Numbered from the stretch's first letter, positions 9,613 to 19,615 are shown. The stretch is DNA of 64,000 nt from Furfurilactobacillus siliginis (GCF_001437435.1 NZ_JQCB01000002.1:113247-177246), one strand, 5' to 3'. The notes: a model not told the origin generated them from the sequence alone. Numbers and translations: made by a program.

Positions 9613-9651
9613 AAAAAGCACGTTTGGGAAGATGTCCCAAACGTGCTTTTT
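9613..9651. terminator. Bidirectional terminator between rsmF and fni
   Basis: Arms AAAAAGCACGTTTGGGA and TCCCAAACGTGCTTTTT surround a 5-base loop. It ends the rightward rsmF transcript and the leftward mevalonate operon. Confidence 0.9.
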
Positions 9652-9682
9652 AGATTATGAACTGATTGCATGAAGTCTGGTT

Positions 9683-10720
9683 TTAAAGCCCACGTTGTGT
9701 TTGATAAGCCAGTAAGGCAGGGGATAAAACGCGCGCAACATCGTGCAATGAATGTTGGTCTTTAGTACCAGTCAGTAGGTACAAGTCACGCAAGGCAGTT
9801 TGCCAGGTAATAATTTCGTCTTGCAGTGCCTGTTGACCATCTGTCATCAACACGTGCAAGAAGTAACCGGCCACGCCAACCGCATCAGCACCTAGTATAA
9901 GCGCTTTAAAGACGTCTAGTGGATTGCGGACACCACCTGAGGCAAAGATGTGCAGTGGGCTCTTTTGAACCTCTAGCAGGGATTGAACAGTGCTTTGCCC
10001 CCAGCCAGTTAAGTAGCTGCGTTCTTGTAAATGACGGCGTTCGTTTTCAATCCGGGCAAAATTCGTACCACCACATCCACTGACATTAATGTAGTCGACG
10101 CCAACGGACTGCAGTTTGTCGGCTGTTTCCTGACTCATGCCAAAGCCAACTTCCTTAACGATTACTGGAACCGATAAGTGGGCGACAATGGTTTCAATGT
10201 TCTTTAACCAATAAAAGTCAGTATCGCCTTCTGGCATGACAATTTCCTGAGCTGTGTTAATGTGCAGTTCTAGTGCATCAGCTTCCATCATATCCACGAC
10301 ACGCTGTGCATCAGCTAGTGAATGACCGGCCCCTAGATTTGCAAAGATAAGACCAGTCTTATTTGCTTTACGAACAGCAGTGAAGCTGGCGACACTGGCA
10401 GGTTCTCGTAGCGCGATACTTTGTGAGCCAACTGCCATGGCCAGACCGGTTGTAGCTGCAACCTCGGCGAGTTGTTGATTAAGGCTGCCAGTACGCGATG
10501 AGCCACCGGTCATGGCCTCAACGTAAAAAGGGGTCGCCATGGAAAGCGCCCCGAAGTTAGTGGAAATATTGACGTCAGTAGCGGCTAGTTCTGGTAACCC
10601 TTGATGAATAATTTGTACCTGGTCGAAATCACTTGCTGAAGCTGCTTCATAAGTGGTTTGTGCTAAGGCAAGATGTTCATCTTTACGATGTGCGTGGGCT
10701 GATTCCGTGCTCTTTGCCAT
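9683..10720 (-). CDS. fni: Type 2 isopentenyl-diphosphate delta-isomerase
   Basis: FMN- and NADPH-dependent enzyme that interconverts isopentenyl and dimethylallyl diphosphate, the last step of the mevalonate route. The 345-residue length is typical. Recognisable segments are YVEAMTGGSS (residues about 67-76), the substrate/flavin region GSQSIALREP, VKEVGFGMS, INVSGCGGTNF and the C-terminal FASGGVRNPLDVFKAL phosphate-binding motif. It is the last gene of the leftward operon mvk-mvaD-mvaK2-fni, 31 bp after mvaK2, and is followed by a strong terminator. Confidence 0.95.
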   Translation of the reverse strand: MAKSTESAHAHRKDEHLALAQTTYEAASASDFDQVQIIHQGLPELAATDVNISTNFGALSMATPFYVEAMTGGSSRTGSLNQQLAEVAATTGLAMAVGSQSIALREPASVASFTAVRKANKTGLIFANLGAGHSLADAQRVVDMMEADALELHINTAQEIVMPEGDTDFYWLKNIETIVAHLSVPVIVKEVGFGMSQETADKLQSVGVDYINVSGCGGTNFARIENERRHLQERSYLTGWGQSTVQSLLEVQKSPLHIFASGGVRNPLDVFKALILGADAVGVAGYFLHVLMTDGQQALQDEIITWQTALRDLYLLTGTKDQHSLHDVARVLSPALLAYQTQRGL

Positions 10721-10751
10721 GCTGTGCCTCCAATAAGTATAATTCTGTCAG

Positions 10752-11831
10752 CTAAACTAAGTCCATCACGTTATGAACGCTGAGTGGGAGGGTCGTAATA
10801 CCCTCAGATTCCCAATCCTGCAGTAACGTATCAACAGCTTCATGGCGATCAATGAGGACAATTCCACAATCACCACCACCAGCACCGGAAGTTTTGGCTG
10901 CGCCGCCATGATCTTCTGCAATGGCGCAAAGTGAATTTAACGCAACTGTTTCGATAGATACGTGACTAAATGAACTTAAATGTTGTAGTAATTTACGATT
11001 GACCCGCAATTCACGTTGAATCACGTTAATGGCGCCAGTTCGAAAACCAGCAATCATTCGATCCAAGCAGGCACGACTGGCATCTAGAAAGGCACGATAT
11101 TCTTGCTTTTCCTTGTCTTTTGCCCAGGTAACTTTATCAACTAGGTGTGACGTGGACGCAGGTGATCCTGTCCAACCAATTAAAAGGCGTAAATCAGCAG
11201 GGGGTGTTAACAATTCCACAGATAGACCCGGCCAATCCATATTTAATAAGTCGACGAGGCTGACTTCTGCCCGTTTGCTTGCCAACCATTGATGATCAAA
11301 TGAATGATAGGCAATCCAACCACCATAAACAGAGGCAGCAATATCGCCTAAAGAACCGTTGCCTTGCACATCTAAATGCGCAATTGCTGCCATTTTAAAG
11401 AGAATATCTTTAGTGATCGGTAGGTTGTAAAATTTGCACAGTGCCTTAACTGTCCCGACAGTCACTGCTGCAGAAGAACCGAGCCCAAACTTTTTACCAT
11501 CGCGACTGTCTAATTCAGAATCGACAGAAAGATGATAAAACTTAAGTTCACGGCCACAAGCACGCGCATAGGTTTCTGTCAGGCGAATGGCAGACAAGAG
11601 GTAGTGGAAAGGATTATCCCGGTTATCAAAAACCAATTCATCCCCTGCACGGCGCCAGTTAACGGATGTTTCTTTATATTGTTCAGAGTCAATGGTGCCA
11701 AAGTTTTCACTTTCAGCAACGGTGACCGTTACAAACTGATTGAGAGCAACAATAATTGCAGGGAAGCCTGCCTCAACAACGGCATACTCGCCGGCAATAT
11801 AAAGTTTGCCAGGCGCTTTCACGCTAATCAA
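10752..11831 (-). CDS. mvaK2: Phosphomevalonate kinase (TTG start)
   Basis: GHMP kinase converting 5-phosphomevalonate to 5-diphosphomevalonate. Motif 1 is APGKLYIAGEYAVVE at residues about 6-20, the ATP loop is KFGLGSSAAVTVG (about 113-125), and the C-terminal motif is KTSGAGGGDCGI (about 314-325). The product is 359 residues. The initiation codon appears to be TTG: an AAAGGA lies about 9 bases upstream and motif 1 begins right after, while the nearby ATG is in another frame and meets a stop. The third mevalonate-pathway kinase-fold gene of the operon, 74 bp after mvaD. Confidence 0.95.
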   Translation of the reverse strand: MISVKAPGKLYIAGEYAVVEAGFPAIIVALNQFVTVTVAESENFGTIDSEQYKETSVNWRRAGDELVFDNRDNPFHYLLSAIRLTETYARACGRELKFYHLSVDSELDSRDGKKFGLGSSAAVTVGTVKALCKFYNLPITKDILFKMAAIAHLDVQGNGSLGDIAASVYGGWIAYHSFDHQWLASKRAEVSLVDLLNMDWPGLSVELLTPPADLRLLIGWTGSPASTSHLVDKVTWAKDKEKQEYRAFLDASRACLDRMIAGFRTGAINVIQRELRVNRKLLQHLSSFSHVSIETVALNSLCAIAEDHGGAAKTSGAGGGDCGIVLIDRHEAVDTLLQDWESEGITTLPLSVHNVMDLV

Positions 11832-11853
11832 TTAATCATGTCCTTTCAAGACA

Positions 11854-11890
11854 AAAAATGTGTGCGTCCGGTTTCGTCCGCAAACATTTC
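11854..11890 (-). terminator. Possible internal terminator or attenuator in the mevalonate operon
   Basis: On the minus strand the mvaD-mvaK2 gap contains arms AAATGTTTGCG and CGCACACATTT (10 of 11 pairs), then six or more T residues. It would reduce or regulate readthrough into mvaK2 and fni. Confidence 0.55.
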
Positions 11891-11905
11891 CGTAAGTTCA
11901 TTTTT

Positions 11906-12886
11906 TTAAAGATAGGTTAATCCTGGTCCTGGTTTGGCCACGACCAAGTTGTACGATCCAAATAACGGTTGTAGCCGCGCTAAAATAGCGGGGACATCAG
12001 CTGCTTCACACAGCACCTTCACGTTTGGACCAGCATCCATCGTATAATAGCAGTTCACGCCAGTCAAACGCAAATCTTGAACGGCTTGCATTGCCTGTAA
12101 GCTACCACTATTAAAATAGGTGAATGGTGGCTCAGCACTAAGGGTGGTGGCATGCATGCTCATGGCATTGTGCTCAGCAATTTCACCAACTGATTTTATA
12201 TCTTCCTTAAACAGTGCTGCAGTCATCGGTGAAATGTCTGCGTTAGCGGTTTTGACCCAGTCGGCAAAGTAAGGGGAACTTTGGGATGCTTGCATGCCGT
12301 TCGTACTGCCAATCTTTTTTTCAGCACGGGAGGTCACGATGGCGATCATCCGTATCGGCCACGTGACTTTTTCAGTGAGTGGTTCAGCAAATGAACTCGC
12401 ATCATCATGACCAGCGTGCCAGTGAACAAAGCCACCAAAAAGCGAACGCGACGCCGATCCAGATCCACGCCGCGCCAAACGTGATAAATACTGACGGTCA
12501 GTTGATAACCCGGCAGCCTTGGCAGCAGCACCTGCTAACGCTGCAAAGCCAGATGCAGAAGAGGCTAATCCGGCAGCGGTGGGGACATGGTTAGCTGTTT
12601 CAATGTGGGCAAAGGTCGTTATCTTTGCTTCATGACGAATCATATCCATAAAGTGACGCATTCGTTGTTGACCATCAGTAGGCAGTGTCAATCCGTCTAG
12701 CGTAATTTCATCTGCTGTAAGGTGCGCATCAAAGCGCACGGTCGTGGTCGTGTAAAAATGGTCTAAGGTTAGCGAAATGGAATCGTTGGTCGGGATAATC
12801 AGTGATTGATCTGCTTTGCCCCAGTATTTTACCAAGGCAATGTTGGTATGCGCTTTAGCAGTCACTGCAGTTTGTAAGATCGACAT
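11906..12886 (-). CDS. mvaD: Diphosphomevalonate decarboxylase
   Basis: ATP-dependent decarboxylation of mevalonate diphosphate to isopentenyl diphosphate. The 326-residue protein has the family N-terminus AKAHTNIALVKYWGK (about residues 10-24), the catalytic/ATP region AAGLASSASGFAALA (about 108-122) and RRGSGSASRSLFGGF (about 141-155), and TMDAGPNVKVL near the C-terminus, which carries the conserved Asp-Ala-Gly-Pro-Asn. The start is supported by AAGGAAT. It is 26 bp after mvk. Confidence 0.96.
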   Translation of the reverse strand: MSILQTAVTAKAHTNIALVKYWGKADQSLIIPTNDSISLTLDHFYTTTTVRFDAHLTADEITLDGLTLPTDGQQRMRHFMDMIRHEAKITTFAHIETANHVPTAAGLASSASGFAALAGAAAKAAGLSTDRQYLSRLARRGSGSASRSLFGGFVHWHAGHDDASSFAEPLTEKVTWPIRMIAIVTSRAEKKIGSTNGMQASQSSPYFADWVKTANADISPMTAALFKEDIKSVGEIAEHNAMSMHATTLSAEPPFTYFNSGSLQAMQAVQDLRLTGVNCYYTMDAGPNVKVLCEAADVPAILARLQPLFGSYNLVVAKPGPGLTYL

Positions 12887-12912
12887 GGTTTATTCCTTCA
12901 TTATCATTAAGG

Positions 12913-13851
12913 TTATAGCGCTGTGAGTGGCTCAAGCCAGGTGGCAACGGCACCGTGTTGCTTTAAGCTGGTTGCAATTTGTTTAGCTGTTTGTTCATCA
13001 TTAGCGACGGCAAACATACAACCGCCCAAACCGCCACCAGTTAATTTTGCACCTAACGCACCTGTTTGATTAGCAGCATCGATTAGACGTTGCAATACTG
13101 GGTGATTCACCCCGAGCGTTGCTAAATCGGACTGAGCTTGATTTAAAATGAGTCCTAGTTGCTTGCGTTGGTCATGTTGCAGCGCATCAGCAGCAGCTTT
13201 AGTCAGGGCGCCCAGGTGGTTGATCAAGTGTTCGCCAACGCCGGGTTGATCAGGATCAGTCAATAGTTCTTTGACTGAGTTGACCGCCATGCCAGTTTGA
13301 CCAGTAACACCGGTATCGCCAACGACCAGCCATGCATGTGTGTGCATGGCAAAGTGGGTGAGTGGTGCGCCTTTAACAAACCACACCGGTTGGTCGGCAC
13401 TGACAGTTGCAGCATCAATTCCAGATGGGGTGCCATGCGTAATCATTTCTTCAATGTTAACCGTCGCTAGTAGTGTTTGTTGATCAAGTTGTGTGTCAAA
13501 AAAGTCATAGAAAGCACGCACAATGGCCGTTGCAACCGCAGCAGAAGACCCCATACCACGTTCTTCGGGAATTTTGCTGACCACTGTTAACGTAAACGGA
13601 CATTCAGGTTCATTAAAGCGGCGTAGTAAACGGTCCACTAAGACACGAATACCATCAAACAACCCGGGTAACTCTGCCATGGTGCCAGTAAACACATCAC
13701 TGACGAATTGTTGCGCATTAGTGGTTTCTTGAAGCGTTACAGTTACTGGTAAATGTCGCAGCGGAATGGCAATTGCTGGTTGACCGTGAACGACACTGTG
13801 CTCGCCAATTAGAATGATTTTTCCGTGGGCGTGTCCTGTTCCAACCCGCAT
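12913..13851 (-). CDS. mvk: Mevalonate kinase
   Basis: Phosphorylates mevalonate, the first kinase step to isopentenyl diphosphate. A GHMP kinase of 312 residues from the ATG at 13851, chosen because AAGGAG lies 8 bases upstream; an in-frame start 11 codons earlier overlaps that site. Motifs: GKIILIGEHSVVHGQPA (about residues 10-26), the ATP loop ERGMGSSAAVATA (about 99-111), GTPSGIDA (about 141-148), and the C-terminal KLTGGGLGGCMFAVA. It is the first gene of the leftward mevalonate operon; the 183-bp gap to dinG must hold divergent promoters. HMG-CoA synthase and reductase genes are not in the window. Confidence 0.96.
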   Translation of the reverse strand: MRVGTGHAHGKIILIGEHSVVHGQPAIAIPLRHLPVTVTLQETTNAQQFVSDVFTGTMAELPGLFDGIRVLVDRLLRRFNEPECPFTLTVVSKIPEERGMGSSAAVATAIVRAFYDFFDTQLDQQTLLATVNIEEMITHGTPSGIDAATVSADQPVWFVKGAPLTHFAMHTHAWLVVGDTGVTGQTGMAVNSVKELLTDPDQPGVGEHLINHLGALTKAAADALQHDQRKQLGLILNQAQSDLATLGVNHPVLQRLIDAANQTGALGAKLTGGGLGGCMFAVANDEQTAKQIATSLKQHGAVATWLEPLTAL

Positions 13852-14034
13852 AATGGTTAACTCCTTATAAATGTTTATTATCATAATAATACCACAGACA
13901 AATCCGCAATTATCAGCACGGCGCGCCTTTGTTTGGTAAGATAAACGGAGTAGACTTAAACAAGACTTTTAACCAGTACAGCAGGTTTAGAAAATTATCT
14001 GTATCGCTGGTGAACGAAAGGTGTCGAGTAGTAG

Positions 14035-16842
14035 ATGAACAAAGACACAACGTATGCCGTCGTCGACATTGAAACGACCGGTACGAGTGTTAAGGATGGT
14101 GACCGCGTCATTCAAATTGGCTGTGCGTTTGTTAAACACGGCAAGGTCATCAACCACTACAGTACAAAAATCAATCCGGGTCGACAGATCCCGGCTAACA
14201 TTACGCATTTAACGAGTATCACTAACCGAGAAGTGGCCAAAGCACCGTACTTTGATGATGTGGCTGGTGCACTATACGCCATGTTGCAAGGGACCGTATT
14301 TGTCGCCCATAACGTTAACTTTGATTTTCCTTTTTTAAATGCTGAATTTAGTCGGGTCGGATATCCACCACTACAAATTGAAGCTATCGATACAGTGACG
14401 TTAACGCAGATTTTGTTTCCAACGTTAACGAGTTTTCGGTTGCGTGATTTGAGTGCCCATTTTCAAATTGAACATGATCAGCCGCATACGGCGGACTCAG
14501 ATGCTGATGCGACAGCCGTCTTGTTATTAAAGCTGCTGGATCAGGTGGCAACTTTGCCAATCAATACGCTACGCCAACTGGTTAATTTGAATTTGTCGTT
14601 GCCGGCGGACACGACCAAAGTATTCGATGTCGCTTTAGCAGCAGCACGTAAACAACCGGCGCAGTTGCCTGCAGGGCAGTATGTCCGTTCACGGCTCGTC
14701 TTACATGAAGCAACGCCACCGCAAGCAATCGATTTAGGCCAGCCGCGGGCTTATCCAAAATCTAAAGCGGCTAAGCTCAAAGCTTGGGGTGACCAAGTGG
14801 AATGGCGTGATTCGCAGGCGAAAATGATGAATCACATTTTCAATAATTATAGCCATGAAGATACTAAGAATCTGATTATTGAAGCCCCTACCGGGATTGG
14901 TAAAACATTAGGGTATGCGGTGCCGTTTGCATTTTTGTCACAAACAGGCAAGGCGACAGTAATTTCAACACAAACGACCTTATTACAAGAACAGTTCATG
15001 ACTGATACGCTGCCGAAGTTGCGAGCCATGGTGCCATTCGCAATCAACGCAGTGGCTGTGAAAGGTAGCCAACATTACCTGGATTTAAGTCGTTTCGCGG
15101 CAACATTAACCGTGCCGGAGCATTCTCAACAAAGCCAATTTTTAAAGGCACGTATTTTAGTTTGGTTGTTGCAAACACAAACCGGTGATTTAGATGAATT
15201 ACATTTAAATTCATATCGAGCACAGCTGTTTGAGGAAATTTGTCACCGTGGACTGCAATCGTTGAATCCCAAAGATCCCTTCTACGAGGACGATTATCTA
15301 CGACGTATGGATCAACGAATTCGTCAAGCAAATATGGTGGTGGTCAATCATGCCTACCTGACCCAACATGCAGCACAGTTGGATACTTTGCTAGGTCGAC
15401 CTTATTTACTCGTTGATGAAGCCCAGCATTTACCAACAGTGGCCACGTCTGATCATCGTAATACGGTTAAATTTCATGAACTGGCGAGTGCACTTCATCA
15501 CGCGCAAGCGACCATTTTTAATCAACATGAGCATCATTTGACTGAAATGTTTAGTGAAGATGGGACGGCAACAGCGGCGTTACAACAGTTAGCCAGTGTC
15601 TTACTAAAACTTGATGCGGATTTAGATCAGTTCGAACAGGGACTGTACCGGCAATTTTTATTAGCTGCACAAGTCAATTCACATGGACAGCGTATTTTAG
15701 AGCAACTGGTCGACAACGAGCAGCTGCAAAAATTGCTGCAGGCAGGTAATCCGATTTTTAGTGCCTTAATTACAGAGGCTGACTTATTACCGAATGCCTT
15801 GCATAAAGTGCAAACGCGCTTTGAGAAGCAACAGAACAAATGGCTAAATTCAGATGTTGCATTGATGCATGAATTTACGCAGACCGTTGCCGATGTTCAG
15901 ACGAAGCTTGCTCAGCTGGCACAGTTTGCTGATGAACTTGGGGATGCTGAAACAACGAACGTGTACTGGTTGCGACAAAATCAATATGGTGACTCGGCGA
16001 GCTTAGAATTGAGCGGTGGCTTATTAATGGCTACGGGTTGGCTAAAAGAGCATGTCTACGCTCATTTTCAGTTACCTACCTTTACCGGTGCAACCTTGTT
16101 TACGTCAACACGAGCGAACTATTTGATGACGCAACTTGATTTGGATAAAGCCACAACGGTTACGAAACGCTTACCGGAACGCTTTAATTATGAACAGCAA
16201 GCACGCCTATTTGTGGCGACAGATGCACCGGTCGCTAATTTACGTAAGCCAGATGTCCAGTATCGCTACTGGGCAGACACGATTGCCAAGCTAGCCAAGA
16301 AAACGCATCGCCAAACGTTAGTCCTGTTCAACTCACTGGCAGCTGTTAGTGGTGTGTACACGGCGTTGACGCATGGGTTGGTCAATGACAATCAAACCGT
16401 GTTTGCACAAGGTGAAACAGGTAGTCGGGAAAAGAATTTAAAACGCTTTAGTACAGAGTCAAATGGTATTTTGTTAGGTGCTGCCAGCTACTGGGAAGGA
16501 ATTGACTTACCTAAGGATGCCCTGGAGCTTGTCATCATCACGAAGTTGCCGTTTGATTCACCAACAGATCTGTTAGTGGCCGCGACGAATGCGCGATTAG
16601 AGGCAGCAGGACACAATGCTTTTTATGCTTCTGCTTTACCAAAGGCGACGCTGCGGTTGCGTCAAGGCATTGGCCGTTTGATTCGGACGCCAACCGATCG
16701 AGGTGTGATTGTGGTTTTAGACTCCCGACTCGTCAATAAGCGTTATGGTGGCACGATGCAGAAAGCCTTACCAAAGGGCTTGACTGTTATTTCGAAACCG
16801 ACGGCTGAAATCATTACACAAACAAACAATTTCTTTAGATAG
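14035..16842 (+). CDS. dinG: DinG-family helicase/exonuclease
   Basis: A 935-residue fusion of an N-terminal DnaQ-like 3'-5' exonuclease and a DinG/XPD-type superfamily 2 helicase. Exo motif I is VDIETTG (residues 10-16), Exo II is VAHNVNFDFPF (about 101-111) and Exo III includes HTADSDADATA. The helicase part has Walker A EAPTGIGKTLGYA (about 282-294), the DEAH-like box LVDEAQHLP (about 460-468) and motif VI GIGRLIRTPTDRGVIVVLD. This is the Firmicutes two-domain form. Synteny with ypmB, asnS and dnaD matches Bacillus and Lactobacillus. It is transcribed away from the mevalonate operon. Confidence 0.93.
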   Translation: MNKDTTYAVVDIETTGTSVKDGDRVIQIGCAFVKHGKVINHYSTKINPGRQIPANITHLTSITNREVAKAPYFDDVAGALYAMLQGTVFVAHNVNFDFPFLNAEFSRVGYPPLQIEAIDTVTLTQILFPTLTSFRLRDLSAHFQIEHDQPHTADSDADATAVLLLKLLDQVATLPINTLRQLVNLNLSLPADTTKVFDVALAAARKQPAQLPAGQYVRSRLVLHEATPPQAIDLGQPRAYPKSKAAKLKAWGDQVEWRDSQAKMMNHIFNNYSHEDTKNLIIEAPTGIGKTLGYAVPFAFLSQTGKATVISTQTTLLQEQFMTDTLPKLRAMVPFAINAVAVKGSQHYLDLSRFAATLTVPEHSQQSQFLKARILVWLLQTQTGDLDELHLNSYRAQLFEEICHRGLQSLNPKDPFYEDDYLRRMDQRIRQANMVVVNHAYLTQHAAQLDTLLGRPYLLVDEAQHLPTVATSDHRNTVKFHELASALHHAQATIFNQHEHHLTEMFSEDGTATAALQQLASVLLKLDADLDQFEQGLYRQFLLAAQVNSHGQRILEQLVDNEQLQKLLQAGNPIFSALITEADLLPNALHKVQTRFEKQQNKWLNSDVALMHEFTQTVADVQTKLAQLAQFADELGDAETTNVYWLRQNQYGDSASLELSGGLLMATGWLKEHVYAHFQLPTFTGATLFTSTRANYLMTQLDLDKATTVTKRLPERFNYEQQARLFVATDAPVANLRKPDVQYRYWADTIAKLAKKTHRQTLVLFNSLAAVSGVYTALTHGLVNDNQTVFAQGETGSREKNLKRFSTESNGILLGAASYWEGIDLPKDALELVIITKLPFDSPTDLLVAATNARLEAAGHNAFYASALPKATLRLRQGIGRLIRTPTDRGVIVVLDSRLVNKRYGGTMQKALPKGLTVISKPTAEIITQTNNFFR

Positions 16843-16872
16843 CTGATCTTGCATTGTGTGTCTGAACAAGTT

Positions 16873-16881
16873 TGCTATAAT
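16873..16881 (+). promoter_or_regulatory. Extended -10 promoter for ypmB-asnS
   Basis: TGCTATAAT at 16873-16881 is an extended -10 element 40 bp upstream of the ypmB start and downstream of the dinG stop. I see no good -35 at 17-18 bp spacing. Confidence 0.45.
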
Positions 16882-16920
16882 TAAATTCGTTATCATAGAA
16901 CAGGATAAATAGGAGCAAAC

Positions 16921-17424
16921 ATGCAACGGCAGCAACATCGACGCAAAAATTGGTCACAAATTATTCTCTGGATCGTTTTAGCAGTAGCCTTGTTGGTTGG
17001 TAGTGGCTTCATTGTGTTACATGAAGCGCTACGGCCAGCCAAGACTGCCGCTAGCCAGACGGTGGCTATTGCAAAGCAAAAGGCGGGGGTCAACGATGCC
17101 CATGGCTTTATGACCTACAATCGTCAACAAAGTTATTATGCAGTTAGAGGTCATAATAAAAAAAAGCATCCGGTGTATGTCGTTGTGGCCAAGTCAACTG
17201 GGCATGTGACGACGTTAAGACAGCGGGATGGCAAGTCAAAGTCGGCTATTTTAGATCAGGTGTGGCGCACGCAAAAGCCACAGAAGGTCACAAATATTGG
17301 ACTTGGATTACGACATGGACAACCAGTGTGGGAAGTTTCTTACCTGAACCAGCGTGGTAATCTATGCTATATGTTGCTCCGGTACAAAGATGGTTCAACA
17401 GCACAGGCGATTCAAAATTTATAA
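16921..17424 (+). CDS. ypmB: YpmB/TseB-like PepSY-domain protein
   Basis: A 167-residue protein with one N-terminal membrane anchor (about residues 12-32, IILWIVLAVALLVGSGFIVL) and an extracytoplasmic PepSY/DUF5590 region. In Bacillus subtilis the homologue TseB modulates cell-wall synthesis through a class A or B penicillin-binding protein. Assignment rests on topology, size and its place directly upstream of asnS-dnaD after dinG, the same order as in Bacillus (where aspB intervenes). It is 21 bp upstream of asnS. Confidence 0.78.
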   Translation: MQRQQHRRKNWSQIILWIVLAVALLVGSGFIVLHEALRPAKTAASQTVAIAKQKAGVNDAHGFMTYNRQQSYYAVRGHNKKKHPVYVVVAKSTGHVTTLRQRDGKSKSAILDQVWRTQKPQKVTNIGLGLRHGQPVWEVSYLNQRGNLCYMLLRYKDGSTAQAIQNL

Positions 17425-17445
17425 ACGGGTAGAGGAGATACGAAA

Positions 17446-18741
17446 GTGGAAACCATTAGTATTATTCATGCACCTGAACATGTCGATGAACGTGTTCGGA
17501 TCGGTGTTTGGCTGAGCAACAAACGGTCAAGCGGAAAAATTGCATTCTTACAATTACGGGACGGGACGGCGTTCTTTCAAGGCGTTTTACGTAAAACTGA
17601 CGTCACCGAAGAAAAGTTCGCAGAAGCAAAGGAATTACGTCAAGAAAGTAGTCTTTATGTAACGGGAACAATCCACGAGGATGCCCGTTCTAAGTTTGGC
17701 TACGAAATTGAAATTGATGACTTTGAATTAGTGGGTGAAAGTGAAGATTACCCAATCACGCCTAAGGAACACGGGATTGATTTCTTACTGGATCACCGTC
17801 ACTTATGGTTGCGCTCGTCTCGGCCACATGCTTTGATGCGGATCCGTAATGAAGTTATTCGTGCGACTTACCAATTCTTTAACGACAACGATTTCATCAA
17901 GTTGGATGCACCGTTACTGACAGGTTCCGCTGCTGAAGGTACAACTGAATTATTTGAAACGGACTATTTTGGACATGATGCCTATCTGTCACAAACCGGA
18001 CAGCTGTATGAAGAAGCCGGTGCAATGGCGTTTGGTCGCGTATTCTCGTTTGGACCATCATTCCGTGCTGAAAAGTCCAAGACACGTCGGCATTTAACTG
18101 AATTCTGGATGATCGAACCGGAAATGGCTTGGATGCATCAAGAAGAAAGTCTCGAACTGCAAGAACAATACATTGCCTTCTTAGTACAGTCAGTTATTGA
18201 TAACTGCGCGCGTGAATTAGAAACGTTGGGGCGCGATGTTGAAACCTTAAAGAAGTACACGAAGTTGCCTTATCCACGGATTTCTTATGATGATGCAATT
18301 ACGTTACTGAAGGAAAATGACTTCGATGTTGACTGGGGTGTCGATTTTGGCTCTCCAGAAGAAACTTTCTTAGCCAATCATTTTGACCAGCCTGTCTTCG
18401 TTTTAAACTATCCCAAAGCTATCAAAGCCTTTTATATGAAACGCCACCCAACACGTGATGATGTGGTTATCTGTGCTGATTTATTGGCACCTGAAGGTTA
18501 TGGTGAAATCATTGGTGGTTCTGAACGTGATACGGATTACGACTACCTGTACAAACAGATTGTTGAATCTGGTCAAGATCCTAAAGAATACGACTGGTAC
18601 TTCGACTTACGTAAGTACGGTAGTGTTCCGCATTCTGGTTTCGGTCTTGGTTTGGAACGCTTCTTGACTTGGATTACATTACAAGATCATCTGCGCGAAA
18701 CCATCCCATTCCCACGGATGCTAAACCGGATTTATCCTTAA
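17446..18741 (+). CDS. asnS: Asparaginyl-tRNA synthetase (GTG start)
   Basis: Class IIb aminoacyl-tRNA synthetase charging tRNA-Asn. The 431-residue protein has an N-terminal OB-fold anticodon domain (residues about 15-105, [20 protein letters not shown]), class II motif 2 [19 protein letters not shown] (about 206-224) and motif 3 [13 protein letters not shown] (about 399-411). The GTG start at 17446 follows GAGGAGATACGAAA. It is probably co-transcribed with ypmB and is followed by a terminator. Confidence 0.97.
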   Translation: METISIIHAPEHVDERVRIGVWLSNKRSSGKIAFLQLRDGTAFFQGVLRKTDVTEEKFAEAKELRQESSLYVTGTIHEDARSKFGYEIEIDDFELVGESEDYPITPKEHGIDFLLDHRHLWLRSSRPHALMRIRNEVIRATYQFFNDNDFIKLDAPLLTGSAAEGTTELFETDYFGHDAYLSQTGQLYEEAGAMAFGRVFSFGPSFRAEKSKTRRHLTEFWMIEPEMAWMHQEESLELQEQYIAFLVQSVIDNCARELETLGRDVETLKKYTKLPYPRISYDDAITLLKENDFDVDWGVDFGSPEETFLANHFDQPVFVLNYPKAIKAFYMKRHPTRDDVVICADLLAPEGYGEIIGGSERDTDYDYLYKQIVESGQDPKEYDWYFDLRKYGSVPHSGFGLGLERFLTWITLQDHLRETIPFPRMLNRIYP

Positions 18742-18754
18742 AATAACGCATTTA

Positions 18755-18797
18755 AAAAGCCGGCGAGCATCCCTTTCAATGGGACCCGCCGGCTTTA
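18755..18797 (+). terminator. Terminator after asnS
   Basis: Arms AAAGCCGGCG and CGCCGGCTTT enclose a second, smaller stem (ATCCC/GGGAC region). It separates asnS from dnaD, whose start is about 30 bp further on. Confidence 0.85.
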
Positions 18798-18825
18798 CTT
18801 ATTAATTTGTGGAAAGGGGTATCGC

Positions 18826-19551
18826 ATGAAGGACTTCGCAAGTGCACTGTTAGCAGCCGGTTCAACTACTGTTAACAATCTTTTACTAACACGGTATCGT
18901 GAACTTAGTATGACAAACGATGAGTTACTAGTGTTTCTGCAGTATAAACGTTCATTAGATCGTGGTATTGACTTTCCGGATGCACAAGCCGTCGCAGATG
19001 TCATGAAAACGACGACAACCGAAGTGTATCAGTTACTGGATGGGCTGCTTAAGAAACAATTGCTGGTAATTGAATCAACAACGGATGGCCAAGGTAAACT
19101 GCGAGATCGCTATGATTTTACGCCGTTATACCAAAGGCTGGCGGCGCTACCAGATACACTCAGCGGGCAAGCGGCAAGTACACCAACGATTGCAGCACCG
19201 AGTTCCACATCCGCGCGAGAAGATGTTTTCAATAAAATTGAGGTTGAATTTGGCCGGCCATTAAGTCCGACAGAATTGCAGACCATTGCACGCTGGTTTG
19301 ATGAAGATCACTTTAAGCCGGAATTGATTTTAATTGCGCTGCGCGAAGCGGTCTTAAACCAAGCGTACAGTCTGCGCTATATTGACCGTATCTTACTCAG
19401 TTGGCAGCATAAGAATTTGACGTCAGCTGGGCAAGTTGAGCGTGAACTTGGTGATCGGAGACATCAGCAGGCTAGTGCCACAGTGGTCAAGCCTGCTACT
19501 CATCAAGGACCGGCGATTCCGCTCTTTAAAGTTTCTGAAAGTGACGATTAA
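18826..19551 (+). CDS. dnaD: DNA replication initiation protein DnaD
   Basis: Primosome protein that helps load the replicative helicase with DnaB and DnaI. The 241-residue product has the N-terminal winged-helix DDBH1 domain (residues about 20-100, LLLTRYRELSMTNDELLVFL) and the C-terminal DDBH2 domain (about 127-210), whose YxxxIxxxW-like signature appears as LRYIDRILLSWQHKNL. GGAAAGGGG precedes the start. In Bacillus and many relatives nth follows directly; here the next gene is the convergent PBP1A gene. Confidence 0.93.
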   Translation: MKDFASALLAAGSTTVNNLLLTRYRELSMTNDELLVFLQYKRSLDRGIDFPDAQAVADVMKTTTTEVYQLLDGLLKKQLLVIESTTDGQGKLRDRYDFTPLYQRLAALPDTLSGQAASTPTIAAPSSTSAREDVFNKIEVEFGRPLSPTELQTIARWFDEDHFKPELILIALREAVLNQAYSLRYIDRILLSWQHKNLTSAGQVERELGDRRHQQASATVVKPATHQGPAIPLFKVSESDD

Positions 19552-19567
19552 TTTCATTCAAGTTTAT

Positions 19568-19615
19568 AAATCAAAAACACCGCTGACAGCAATTTGTCAG
19601 CGGTGTTTTTGATTT
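19568..19615. terminator. Bidirectional terminator between dnaD and PBP1A
   Basis: Arms AAATCAAAAACACCGCTGAC and GTCAGCGGTGTTTTTGATTT give a 20-bp stem with a short loop between the convergent genes. Confidence 0.92.
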
